DNA from: Bacillota bacterium
GTDB lineage: Bacteria; Bacillota; Clostridia; Oscillospirales; Ruminococcaceae
Assembly: GCA_023457355.1 (NCBI GenBank)
Contig: JAEWLW010000019.1
Location: 1-63,297, forward strand
Direction of reading: 5' to 3'
Length of the DNA stretch: 63,297 bases
Positions within the stretch are counted from its first letter, which is position 1. Every line of letters begins with the position of its first letter. This document shows positions 1 to 7,668 of the stretch, piece by piece. The notes beneath the pieces are model-generated. The model worked only from the letters and a program-made list of their open reading frames with translations. It did not search any database and was not told where the DNA came from. A program made the position numbers and the translations under genes.

Positions 1-127
1 CTGCGCTTCTTACAGAATTAAGGCACTTTGGGGCGCTGCCCCAAACCCTGCAAGCTTTTGAAAAAGCTTGACCAAAACTTTTGATTTGTGCAATATTTTC
101 TAAAATGTTCGTTTTTCGACAAGCTGA
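1..127 (+). repeat. Dispersed intergenic repeat, copy A (left edge may be cut)
   Basis: This non-coding stretch is homologous to an inverted copy at 56989-57305. The first 29 bases match the far end of that copy at about 25 of 29 positions. The segment from about 69 to 127, ending in the run TTTTTCGACAAGCTGAG, matches its other end closely. Copy A lacks a block of over 100 bases that copy B carries in the middle, so the family looks modular. Both copies abut a GC-rich hairpin of different sequence. The element may begin before base 1. Confidence 0.75.
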
Positions 128-157
128 GCGGCACGGAATACTCCGTGCCGCCTTTGT
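128..157 (+). terminator. Terminator-like hairpin beside repeat copy A
   Basis: The arms GCGGCACGGA and TCCGTGCCGC form a perfect 10-bp stem with a 4-base loop, followed by CTTTGTTT. The T-rich tail is on the plus strand, so it would end a transcript entering from the left or belong to the repeat element itself. Confidence 0.5.
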
Positions 158-217
158 TTATCCGTTAAGATTTATTGGCGGTATTCACGCTTTGCGGTTC
201 CCCTGCGCGCCTCGCGC

Positions 218-697
218 CTATTTTTTCATCAGGCCCATCCAGATCATGAACAAAGCCGAATACCCCACCATTGCCAGAACGAGCCATAATATCAGCTGTT
301 TGATTGAATAACGCCTTCTGTGTGCGGAATGCACCTGCCGGCGGCGCGCCGCGGGCACTGCGTTTGTCTCCGCGGTGGCCTGTTCCCCACCCAGATAGTA
401 ATCTGCCAGCGCCGCTTTGGCACGATCATAGTGGTCATTATCCACATAAATATCCTTGCCCAGCATGGCAAAGCCGCTCTTACCCGAACGCTTGCCCTTG
501 CGCGAACCGCTGCGCACAACATACTGCACCGCATTTTGCGTAAGCAATTCCTCCAAAAGCTCCAGCTCACGCTTATTGATAATATTCACTAAAAAGCGCG
601 CAGATGCACCGCCTGAACCCTGAAGATGATTCTGGGGTACGCCAGCCGCCGAAATTTCCGCGCCTTTTTCAGAAATGGTGTCGCCAATATACGCCAT
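218..697 (-). CDS. DUF2007-like protein with C-terminal membrane anchor
   Basis: The 159-residue product has no firmly known function. Residues about 38-105 resemble the DUF2007 'putative signal transducing' fold: a stretch beginning NKRELELLEELL, then a basic loop and a segment ending in GKDIYVDNDHYDRAKAAL. A single hydrophobic helix at about 135-156 probably anchors it in the membrane with the DUF2007-like part in the cytoplasm. The ATG at 697 follows a clear GGAGG. It is the last gene of the mnmL-mnmM operon, 45 bases after mnmM. The domain match is by pattern only and is moderately secure; a role in tRNA modification is not implied by the sequence. Confidence 0.7.
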   Translation of the reverse strand: MAYIGDTISEKGAEISAAGVPQNHLQGSGGASARFLVNIINKRELELLEELLTQNAVQYVVRSGSRKGKRSGKSGFAMLGKDIYVDNDHYDRAKAALADYYLGGEQATAETNAVPAARRRQVHSAHRRRYSIKQLILWLVLAMVGYSALFMIWMGLMKK

Positions 698-742
698 TAT
701 GTTATTCCTCCGTTGTCGGCAAAGGCCACCTCGCCGGCATCA

Positions 743-1288
743 TCAGTGCCGTTCTATAATCATCATATAAGGGGAATCCGGGACGTTGAGCAGCCGGTAA
801 ATAAAGATATCAAATTCTTTTTTATCCACACCGGTAAAATAGCTTTGCAGCATCTCCCCTTCAAGCCGGCCCTCTTCATGCCCCGGGTACACCGCCACAC
901 CCAATGCGCCGCCACGCTTTAGCGCCCGCATGGCAAGCTTTACTGCGGCAACGGTTGAACCGCGCCGCGTTGTAACACTGCGGTCTCCCCCGGGCAAAAA
1001 TCCGAGGTTAAAAAGGCCCCCGTCTATTTCGCCCGCCACGTAATCGGCAAAGCGGTCATGACTATTTAAAATAAGTGTTGCATTATCAACGCTGTTTCTG
1101 GCAAGCAGCTCAGCCGTTTGATCAAGCGCCGCCTGCTGTATATCAAAAGCATACACCCTGCCCTGTGGCGCCAGCTGACACAAAAACAACGTATCCCGCC
1201 CGCGCCCCATGGTAAAATCCACATAGGTGCCCTGTGGGTTGGCGTTTTCGGCCAGCCTGTCCTTTGCAAGCTGCAAAATGCCTGTCAT
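743..1288 (-). CDS. mnmM: tRNA U34 methyltransferase MnmM (YtqB family)
   Basis: This 181-residue class I SAM-dependent methyltransferase belongs to the YtqB/MnmM family. The family methylates the 5-aminomethyl group of (s2)U34 in tRNA in Gram-positive bacteria that lack the MnmC methyltransferase domain. The SAM-binding motif reads DFTMGRGRDT (residues 24-33). The family signatures FNLGFLPGGD (about 93-102) and YPGHEEG (about 139-145) are both present. The start codon lies 3 bases after the mnmL stop and its ribosome site is inside the mnmL tail, so the two are translationally coupled. The pairing with a YtqA-type radical SAM gene supports the assignment. Confidence 0.88.
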   Translation of the reverse strand: MTGILQLAKDRLAENANPQGTYVDFTMGRGRDTLFLCQLAPQGRVYAFDIQQAALDQTAELLARNSVDNATLILNSHDRFADYVAGEIDGGLFNLGFLPGGDRSVTTRRGSTVAAVKLAMRALKRGGALGVAVYPGHEEGRLEGEMLQSYFTGVDKKEFDIFIYRLLNVPDSPYMMIIERH

Positions 1289-1291
1289 CTT

Positions 1292-2209
1292 CTACCTGTC
1301 CTCCCATAAATCGCCCTGCCGGCTATTCTGCTGCGCCAGCGCACCGTCAATGGCATTTAAGACGCCGCGCTTGTTCAGGGTCCATTGCGGGGCGAGCAGC
1401 CTTTTTCTGTCCCCATCGCCGGTGAGCCGCTCTATCACGGTTCCGGGATGAAAACACCGCAGCTGTGCACATACTATTGTAACATATTCCTGCTGAGAAA
1501 GCACCGGGAATTTATCTTGCAGCCAGGCATCCGCCATCGGCGTACCGGACATTAAATGCAGCATATGCAACTTAACGCCGCCGGGCTTCAGGGCCGCCAG
1601 CCGCCTGGCCGATTCCAGCATCATATCTGGCGTTTCCCGCGGCAAGCCGTTGATCAGATGCACACAGGTATAAATCGGGTGCTGCTGAAGCAGACGCAAC
1701 CCCGCGCAAAATTCCGCAAAGCTATGCCCGCGGTTGATGGCCTGCGCCGTGCTGTCGTGCACCGTTTGCAGCCCCAGCTCAACCTCCAGCACCGTCTTTG
1801 TGGCGACGTGTGCCAAAAGGCGCACCATGTCTCGGTCCAGGCAATCCGCACGAGTCGCCAGGCGGATTCCCGCAACATCCGGCAGGGAAAGCGCTTCGTC
1901 AAGCAGCGCCTCAATTTGCTGAATAGGCGCATAGGTATTGGAAAAACTTTGGAAGTAGGCCACAGGCTTCGCATCCGGCCACTTCTTACACATGGCGCAA
2001 CCGATATGGTACTGTTCCGGCAAAGGCATCCGGGCCAAGGCCGCCTCTGTGCCCTGTGCGCAAAAGGTGCAGCCCCCCACGCCCTTGGAGCCATCGCGGT
2101 TGGGGCAGCTTAACCCTGAATACAACGGAATTTTAACAATTCGGCCGCCGAACCTTTCCCGGCAGTACTGGGACATGGTATAATAACGCTTTCCGTTTAA
2201 ATACTGCAT
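1292..2209 (-). CDS. mnmL: Radical SAM protein MnmL (YtqA/YhcC family, TIGR01212)
   Basis: This is a 305-residue radical SAM enzyme of the TIGR01212 family. The iron-sulfur cluster motif is SCPNRDGSKGVGGCTFC near residue 35, with the spaced CX11CX2C pattern typical of this group. In Bacillus the orthologue YtqA (MnmL) works with YtqB (MnmM) in converting the cmnm5 side chain of tRNA U34 to mnm5. I chose the ATG at 2209, which has GAGGA eight bases upstream; an ATG at 2224 is open in frame but has no ribosome site. It is the first gene of the operon. The specific tRNA reaction is inferred from orthology and gene order. Confidence 0.85.
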   Translation of the reverse strand: MQYLNGKRYYTMSQYCRERFGGRIVKIPLYSGLSCPNRDGSKGVGGCTFCAQGTEAALARMPLPEQYHIGCAMCKKWPDAKPVAYFQSFSNTYAPIQQIEALLDEALSLPDVAGIRLATRADCLDRDMVRLLAHVATKTVLEVELGLQTVHDSTAQAINRGHSFAEFCAGLRLLQQHPIYTCVHLINGLPRETPDMMLESARRLAALKPGGVKLHMLHLMSGTPMADAWLQDKFPVLSQQEYVTIVCAQLRCFHPGTVIERLTGDGDRKRLLAPQWTLNKRGVLNAIDGALAQQNSRQGDLWEDR

Positions 2210-2266
2210 TGTTGCAGTCCTCATCGTCAGTTTTAATGGTTGAATCTCCCGCTCATTTATAACGGA

Positions 2267-2379
2267 TTAACTTGAAAAGGGTCTGGCATTTGTAAAGCTG
2301 CTTTTCGCGCTGCAAGGCAGGCGGGAGAACGCAGCAGCGTGGAAAACAGAGTACAAGGGCGGGGAAATTTTCAAGTTAA
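2267..2379. repeat. Short element bounded by a 12-bp inverted repeat
   Basis: TTAACTTGAAAA at 2267-2278 is mirrored exactly by TTTTCAAGTTAA at 2368-2379. The interior of about 90 bases has no plausible gene. It lies between the divergent mnmL and purA genes. It could be a miniature mobile-element relic or a protein-binding palindrome; nothing in the sequence decides this. The rest of the 2225-2568 gap holds only the purA promoter. Confidence 0.5.
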
Positions 2380-2496
2380 ACGGCTATATTTATTGCCGTA
2401 CGATTATACCATACTTCTGCACAAAACAAAACCCATATCCGCCCTATAGTTGTACCGGTTTTTTATGTTGAATTATAGCCAAATCTCTGAAACATG

Positions 2497-2533
2497 TGTT
2501 ATAATAATGAGGGTTTGGCTCATTTAGCCAAAC
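2497..2533 (+). promoter_or_regulatory. purA promoter (extended -10) and leader hairpin
   Basis: TGTTATAAT at 2497-2505 is an extended -10 element. No good -35 box is seen. Just downstream, GTTTGGC (2513-2519) pairs with GCCAAAC (2527-2533) to form a 7-bp hairpin near the likely 5' end of the mRNA. The purA ribosome site GGGAGG follows at about 2555. Confidence 0.55.
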
Positions 2534-2568
2534 AACATGGAATGCAAACCAATTGGGAGGTTTTTAAA

Positions 2569-3831
2569 ATGGTAAAGGCTATCGTTGGCGGCAACTGGGG
2601 TGACGAGGGCAAGGGCAAAATGACCGATATGCTCGCGGCGGACTCCGATATTGTCGTCCGTTATCAAGGCGGTGCAAATGCGGGGCATACCATCGTAAAC
2701 AGCAAAGGGAAATTTGCGTTGCATCTTCTGCCGTCGGGCGTTTGCTATGAACATGTCACCAACGTCATTGGCCACGGTGTCGCCTTTGACCTCGCCAAGT
2801 TTTTTAAAGAGTATGATGCGCTGCTGGAGATGGGCATCAAGCCCAATATTCTGGTTTCCGACCGTGCACAGCTGCTGATGCCGTTTCACACCCAGTTTGA
2901 CACCCTTGAGGAAGAGCGTCTTGGCGCCAACAGCTTTGGTTCCACCAAGTCCGGCATCGCCCCTTTTTATTCCGACAAGTACCTGAAGGTAGGCTTTCAG
3001 GTTTGCGAGCTGTTTGAACCGGAGCGCCTTATGGCGCGTTTAACGGCGCTGTGTGAGTATAAAAACCTGATTCTCGACGCCGTTTATCATCAGGCGCCGA
3101 TCGATCCCAAAGCGCTGTTTAACTACCTGCGCAGCTTTGCCGAACGGCTGGCGCCCATGGTGACCGATACTGCAAAATTCCTGAATCAGGCTGTCGCCCA
3201 GGGCAAAACCATCCTGATGGAAGGCCAGCTTGGCGCGCTGCGCGATCCCGACCACGGCATTTACCCGTTCACGACGTCCTCTTCGCCGCTGGCCGGATTT
3301 TCTACCGTCGGCGCGGGCATCTCGCCCTGTGCCTTTTCCAATGTCATCACCGTCGTGAAGGCCTATTCCTCCTGCGTGGGTGCGGGCGCATTTGTCTGCG
3401 AGCTTGCAGGGGACGAAGCGCACCAGCTGCGCGAGGCGGGCCACGAATACGGTGTCACGACCGGCAGACCCCGCCGTGTAGGTTATCTCGACCTCGTTGC
3501 ATCGCGCTATGGCTGCATGGTGCAGGGCACGACCGACGTGGCGCTGACGCTCATCGACGTGTTAAGTTATCTTGACAAGATTCCGGTGGTCACCGCCTAT
3601 GAGATTGACGGCGAAACCACCACCGACTTCCCCTGCACCCCCAAGCTTGACCGTGCAAAGCCGGTCTTTGAGATGCTTGACGGCTGGAAGTGCGATATTA
3701 TGGGCATCACCGAATACGAAAAGCTGCCCAAGAACGCGCGTAAGTATATTGAGTATGTTGAAAAGGCGCTGGGGTATCCCATCACCTATGTCTCCACCGG
3801 CCCGGCGCGTGAGCACATCATTTATCGCTGA
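2569..3831 (+). CDS. purA: Adenylosuccinate synthetase PurA
   Basis: PurA joins IMP and aspartate with GTP to form adenylosuccinate, the first step from IMP to AMP, in the cytoplasm. The product is 420 residues, the normal length. The N-terminus carries the family signature GGNWGDEGKGK (residues 7-17) with the catalytic Asp, and GGANAGHT with the catalytic His follows at about 37-44. TTGRPRRVGYLDL near residue 304 is the substrate/GTP-binding segment. The ATG at 2569 has GGGAGG nine bases upstream; an upstream in-frame ATG at 2494 lies in the promoter and is not the start. It is monocistronic with its own terminator. Confidence 0.97.
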   Translation: MVKAIVGGNWGDEGKGKMTDMLAADSDIVVRYQGGANAGHTIVNSKGKFALHLLPSGVCYEHVTNVIGHGVAFDLAKFFKEYDALLEMGIKPNILVSDRAQLLMPFHTQFDTLEEERLGANSFGSTKSGIAPFYSDKYLKVGFQVCELFEPERLMARLTALCEYKNLILDAVYHQAPIDPKALFNYLRSFAERLAPMVTDTAKFLNQAVAQGKTILMEGQLGALRDPDHGIYPFTTSSSPLAGFSTVGAGISPCAFSNVITVVKAYSSCVGAGAFVCELAGDEAHQLREAGHEYGVTTGRPRRVGYLDLVASRYGCMVQGTTDVALTLIDVLSYLDKIPVVTAYEIDGETTTDFPCTPKLDRAKPVFEMLDGWKCDIMGITEYEKLPKNARKYIEYVEKALGYPITYVSTGPAREHIIYR

Positions 3832-3840
3832 TTTAAATTT

Positions 3841-3882
3841 AAAAGCCGACAGCACCGCTCATTGCGTGCTGTCGGCTTTTTT
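3841..3882 (+). terminator. purA Rho-independent terminator
   Basis: AAAAGCCGACAGCAC pairs with GTGCTGTCGGCTTTT around a short loop and runs into a T tract. It begins about 10 bases after the purA stop codon. Confidence 0.9.
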
Positions 3883-3921
3883 GATGGGTTTTGATGTATC
3901 AGCATCAGCGCAGAGACATCG

Positions 3922-4070
3922 TCAATAATTTAGGAATGGGGACAGGATAAGCAAGAATATTTTTGGCCTCGCAAGGCGGAGGACGCCAATGGGCCAGCGC
4001 CCACCAAGGACGTCAACGCAACGAGGTGAAAAATAGACGGCAAAGACTGTGCTTATCTTAAATTATTTGA
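3922..4070. repeat. About 150-bp imperfect palindromic element
   Basis: The ends match in inverse: TCAATAATTTA with GATAAGCA (3922-3953) against TGCTTATC with TAAATTATTTGA (4050-4070). Further in, TTTTTGGCCTCG pairs with CGAGGTGAAAAA at 10 of 12 positions. The whole element can fold into one long interrupted hairpin. It has no coding potential and fills the gap between purA and the AEC permease gene. It is most like a MITE or other palindromic intergenic repeat. Confidence 0.6.
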
Positions 4071-4077
4071 CTATATA

Positions 4078-5010
4078 TTACAGCAGCACCGCATTCGCCA
4101 CCACGGCAATGGCGGGTAGCGCAATCAGCGATATCAATGTGGTGACCGCGACAAGGCTGCTGGGGTATAAAACCTCTTTGCCCAACGAAGCACTCAGCAG
4201 AATAACCGATACGGCCGAAGGGCAGGAGAAGCAGTAGATCGCTGCCAGGCAGGCTGTTACGGCGCCGGGGAACCAATCCGTGGCGCCCAGCGCCACAACA
4301 ATGGCAATGCCGGCCATGGGCACAACGATGGTTCGCAGAAATGCCGCCCAATACATGCGCAGGCTTTTTAAATCAGCCAGCTTCAGGTCCGCTAAAAAGA
4401 CGCCGGTGATAATCATCGAAAGCGGAGTCGTCAGGCTGCCCAGCAACCGCACGGTGTCGATAACCGGCCCCGGAATCGGGATTTGAAACCCGAAGATAAG
4501 CAAGCCCACTACTACCGAGAGAATACAGGGGTTATACAGCAGCTTTTTAGGGTGAAAACTCCCGCCCAATTCGAGAACCCCCTGCGTCCAATGGAACAGC
4601 AAAAACACCGACACAAACGCCGTGGCGTAAAAGGTGCTGTCCTCGCCCAATGTTGCCCGAATCAGCGGGATAGCCATATAGGCAGCGTTTGCATAAATGA
4701 TGCCAAACCTTTCGGTGCGGCAGGCTTGTCCTTCCCGGGTGCGAATCAGCAGTCGGGAAGCCACGATCGCAAGCAGGTGCAGGATGACGGCCAGCAGAAA
4801 AGTTAAGCCAAAACCCGCCAGCAGCTCATATTGCATGGCGCGGTAAAGCGATGAAAGCATAATACCGGGCAATGCGATATTGAGTAAAAACGTGCTCAGG
4901 TAGCGCGCAACCCCTTCGGTCAGAATCCCTTTTTTACTGCAAAAAACGCCCACCATGGTGAGCAAAAACATAATGATTACCTGATGCGCTACGATAATTG
5001 CCGACTGCAT
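4078..5010 (-). CDS. AEC family permease (auxin efflux carrier-like)
   Basis: The 310-residue protein is an integral membrane transporter of the AEC (auxin efflux carrier/MleP) family. It has about ten hydrophobic helices in two sets of five. The paired segments LNIALPGIMLSSLY and TTPLSMIITGVFLADL resemble the broken-helix repeats of this fold. Family members move organic anions such as malate or other carboxylates; the substrate here cannot be read from sequence. I chose the ATG at 5010, which has GGAAGGG upstream; the longer frame to 5109 runs through a terminator-like hairpin. It stands alone, downstream of dapL on the same strand. Confidence 0.85.
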   Translation of the reverse strand: MQSAIIVAHQVIIMFLLTMVGVFCSKKGILTEGVARYLSTFLLNIALPGIMLSSLYRAMQYELLAGFGLTFLLAVILHLLAIVASRLLIRTREGQACRTERFGIIYANAAYMAIPLIRATLGEDSTFYATAFVSVFLLFHWTQGVLELGGSFHPKKLLYNPCILSVVVGLLIFGFQIPIPGPVIDTVRLLGSLTTPLSMIITGVFLADLKLADLKSLRMYWAAFLRTIVVPMAGIAIVVALGATDWFPGAVTACLAAIYCFSCPSAVSVILLSASLGKEVLYPSSLVAVTTLISLIALPAIAVVANAVLL

Positions 5011-5029
5011 GTTACAAAATTCCCTTCCA

Positions 5030-5087
5030 AAAAACAAAAGCGGGATACCGCAGGATACACGGCCTTTGCGTATCCTGCGGTACCCCG
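5030..5087 (-). terminator. Terminator or attenuator just before the AEC gene
   Basis: ACCGCAGGATAC (5047-5058) and GTATCCTGCGGT (5070-5081) form a perfect 12-bp stem. On the minus strand it is followed by TTTTGTTTTTT and then at once by the ribosome site of the AEC permease. It may end the dapF-dapL transcript, 120 bases after dapL, or attenuate read-through into the permease gene. Confidence 0.75.
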
Positions 5088-5207
5088 TCATAAACATTGA
5101 CAGGCCCAACGGATCTCACCGGTGTTGGAAAAATCCTACGCCATCAAGGACGGCCGCCGCACGTTGGCGGCGTACCCTTTTAACCGTTGAATAAACCGTT
5201 TTGGTTA

Positions 5208-6386
5208 TTATAGCACGGCCTTTTTCATTCTTGCAATAGCTTCTTTGGTTCTTTCACGGTCGCCGAAAGCGGTCAGCCGGAAGTAGTGGGTGCCGTTGTT
5301 TCCAAAGCCGGCGCCCGGGGTGCCCACCACATTCGCCGTCTCAAGCAGGTGGTCGAAGAAAGCCCAGGAATCCATACCGTTGGGGCACTCCATCCAAATA
5401 TAGGGCGAGTGCTCGCCGCCGACAAAGCGAATACCCATCTCACGCAGGCCATCGCCGATAATTCTGGCGTTCTCACGGTAGTAATCGATGTTCGCCTTAA
5501 TCTGTTTCCTGCCCTCGGAGGAAAAGACGGCGGCAGCGGCGCGCTGTGTGATATAAGGCACACCGTTGAACTTGGTCGTCTGGCGGCGCAGCCACAGCTT
5601 GTTCATTTTGCCGCCCAGCAGCGCTGTGGGAACAACGGTATAGCCGCAGCGAGTTCCGGTAAAGCCCGCAGTCTTGGAGAAGGAGCAAATCTCAATGGCG
5701 CAGTCCCGGGCGCCCTCCACCTCAAAAATGCTGCGGGGCAAGGCGGGGTCGGAAACAAAGCATTCGTAAGCCGCATCAAAAAGGATGACGGCATTCTTCT
5801 GTCTGGCATAGGCGATCCACTCGGCGAGCTGCGCACGGTTGTAAACCGAACCGGTCGGGTTGTTCGGCGAGCAAAGATAAATAATATCCGCATCCACAGA
5901 CGGGTCGGGCATCGCCAAGAATCCGTTTTCCAGCGTCGCGCCCATCAGCTTGATGCGGTGGCCCGCCATCACGTTGGTATCAACATAAGCGGGATATACC
6001 GGGTCGGGTATCAGCACCGTATTATCGGCGTCAAACACATCGAGAAGATTGCCCAGGTCGCTCTTGGCACCGTCGCTGACAAAAATTTCGTCGGCGTCCA
6101 GCGTCACCTTCATCTCCTCGGCGTAATAGGCGGCAATGGCGTCTTTAAGAAAGTCGTAGCCCTGTTCGGGGCCATAGCCGCGAAAATGCTCTTTTTGGCC
6201 CATCTCTTCGGCAGCATCCTTCATGGCCTGAACCACAACCGGCGCCAACGGCAGCGTGACGTCGCCAATGCTCAGCTTGATGATATCGGCCTCGGGATGC
6301 GCGGCGCTGTATTCTCTGGCCTTGCGGGCAACGGTTGAAAAGAGATAGCTATCCTTGAGATTGTCGTAGTTTGCGTTGAGCTTCAT
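5208..6386 (-). CDS. dapL: LL-diaminopimelate aminotransferase DapL
   Basis: DapL converts tetrahydrodipicolinate plus glutamate directly to LL-diaminopimelate, bypassing the acylated intermediates of the DapC/D/E route; the product feeds lysine and cell-wall synthesis. The 392-residue protein has the DapL start LNANYDNLKDSYLFSTVARK, the signature KLSIGDVTLPLAP (about 37-49), and the PLP-lysine region SFSKTAGFTGTRCGY. The SPNNPTG segment typical of fold-type I aminotransferases is present. It follows dapF by about 115 bases on the same strand, so the two form a DAP pathway operon. The direct route is typical of many Clostridia. Confidence 0.95.
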   Translation of the reverse strand: MKLNANYDNLKDSYLFSTVARKAREYSAAHPEADIIKLSIGDVTLPLAPVVVQAMKDAAEEMGQKEHFRGYGPEQGYDFLKDAIAAYYAEEMKVTLDADEIFVSDGAKSDLGNLLDVFDADNTVLIPDPVYPAYVDTNVMAGHRIKLMGATLENGFLAMPDPSVDADIIYLCSPNNPTGSVYNRAQLAEWIAYARQKNAVILFDAAYECFVSDPALPRSIFEVEGARDCAIEICSFSKTAGFTGTRCGYTVVPTALLGGKMNKLWLRRQTTKFNGVPYITQRAAAAVFSSEGRKQIKANIDYYRENARIIGDGLREMGIRFVGGEHSPYIWMECPNGMDSWAFFDHLLETANVVGTPGAGFGNNGTHYFRLTAFGDRERTKEAIARMKKAVL

Positions 6387-6502
6387 AAATTAAATCTGCC
6401 TCCTTAATGGTGCGCAAACATGCGCTGAATTTTTTATTTGCCGCATAACAGGCGGCAGGTTATAAAGCAGGCGGTGCAACCGCTGCCTTGTCATCCATAG
6501 GC

Positions 6503-7351
6503 TCAGGCCAAAACTTCCCCTTCAAAAACGATGGTTGCAGGGCCGGTCATCACCACGGTATCGCCGGTGTAACGAATGACGAGGTCGCCGCCGCGCAGCT
6601 TCAGGGTGATGTCGGTATCCATCTTGCAGCGCCCGCAGAGCACCGCTGCAACAGCCGTTGCGCAGGCGCCGGTGCCACAGGCCAACGTCTCGCCGCTGCC
6701 CCGCTCCCACACGCGCATTTTCAGCGTGTGATCGTCAAGCACCTCGACAAACTCGGTGTTGACCCGCTCCGGGAACAGGGGATCACGCTCATGGGCGGGG
6801 CCGATTTTTTCCAAATCGAGCGCGTCAACATTCTCCGTAAAAATAATGCAGTGGGGGTTCCCCATCGAGACACAGGTGAACGTTTGCATTTTTCCGGCCA
6901 GCATGTGCCTTAAATTCACCGCGCGGTCGCCCGGAAGCTTAACCGGAATTTTCGAGGGTTCCAGAATGGGCGCGCCCATATCAACCGCAACAGAGGTAAC
7001 ACGATCATCCTCCACGGTCAGTGCCAGCGTTTTAATGCCGCTGCGTGTCTCCAGCGTCACGACCGGCTTTTTGGCAATTCCGCGCTCGTACATATATTTG
7101 CCGATGCAGCGCGTGGCATTGCCGCACATTTTCCCTTCACTGCCGTCGGCATTATACATGCGCATCTGCGCGTCGGCCTTATCGGAAGGGCAAATGAGAA
7201 TGATGCCGTCGCCGCCGATACCGAAATGGCGGTCGGAAAGTCGAATGCTTAAAGCCTCAGGATTTTCTACCGGCTGCTCAAAGCAGTTAAAGTAGATATA
7301 GTCGTTGCCGCAGCCATGCATCTTGGTGAATTTCAGCTTATTGGCCTGCAT
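6503..7351 (-). CDS. dapF: Diaminopimelate epimerase DapF
   Basis: DapF interconverts LL- and meso-diaminopimelate. The two catalytic cysteines are visible in GNATRCIGKYMYERG (near residue 75) and ACGTGACATAVAA (near residue 224), the second matching the PROSITE-type epimerase motif. Residues 10-18, KMHGCGNDY, form the usual N-terminal substrate segment. The product is 282 residues, as expected. The ATG at 7351 has a GGGAG site; a longer frame starting at 7414 lacks one. It is the first gene of the dapF-dapL operon. Confidence 0.96.
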   Translation of the reverse strand: MQANKLKFTKMHGCGNDYIYFNCFEQPVENPEALSIRLSDRHFGIGGDGIILICPSDKADAQMRMYNADGSEGKMCGNATRCIGKYMYERGIAKKPVVTLETRSGIKTLALTVEDDRVTSVAVDMGAPILEPSKIPVKLPGDRAVNLRHMLAGKMQTFTCVSMGNPHCIIFTENVDALDLEKIGPAHERDPLFPERVNTEFVEVLDDHTLKMRVWERGSGETLACGTGACATAVAAVLCGRCKMDTDITLKLRGGDLVIRYTGDTVVMTGPATIVFEGEVLA

Positions 7352-7457
7352 ATCGTTCTCCCTTCTATTTATGTATGATAAACAAAAACGCCGGTGGAGC
7401 TTTTGAAAAGACAAAAACTCTCTCCCGACGCCATTGCCTTAAAACACTAAAGAAATT

Positions 7458-7560
7458 GTCCAATCAAAAACGGTTGTCTTTCAAAAAAGCCGTTGGACAT
7501 GCTGTAGATATAAGAACTTTTATTAGAGTTATTATAGCATAACTCCCCGTTGCTCCGCAA
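7458..7560 (-). promoter_or_regulatory. dapF promoter and leader hairpin
   Basis: On the minus strand TTGCGG (7560-7555) and TATAAT (7536-7531) are separated by 18 bases. The leader of about 170 bases contains a hairpin with arms GTCCAA and TTGGAC (7498-7458) and internal CGG/CCG pairing. The leader does not resemble a lysine riboswitch, being too short and lacking its conserved core. Confidence 0.6.
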
Positions 7561-7614
7561 GCACAACCATGCTCAAAGATCGCAAAAACGCATATTTTTG
7601 GGACATTTTGTCCA

Positions 7615-7646
7615 CCAGAAAGGCCGCGGAGTCATCCTCCGCGGCC
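7615..7646 (-). terminator. Terminator-like hairpin after ilvC
   Basis: GGCCGCGGAG (7622-7631) pairs with CTCCGCGGCC (7637-7646) around a 5-base loop. The minus-strand tail TTTCTGG is only moderately T-rich. It lies 23 bases after the ilvC stop. Confidence 0.65.
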
Positions 7647-7668
7647 CATGGCCTGGCAATGCTTTTGT

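Noticed and set aside
7352..7530. A lysine riboswitch upstream of dapF
   Set aside because: The leader is about 170 bases and lacks the conserved L-box core. Only simple hairpins are seen.
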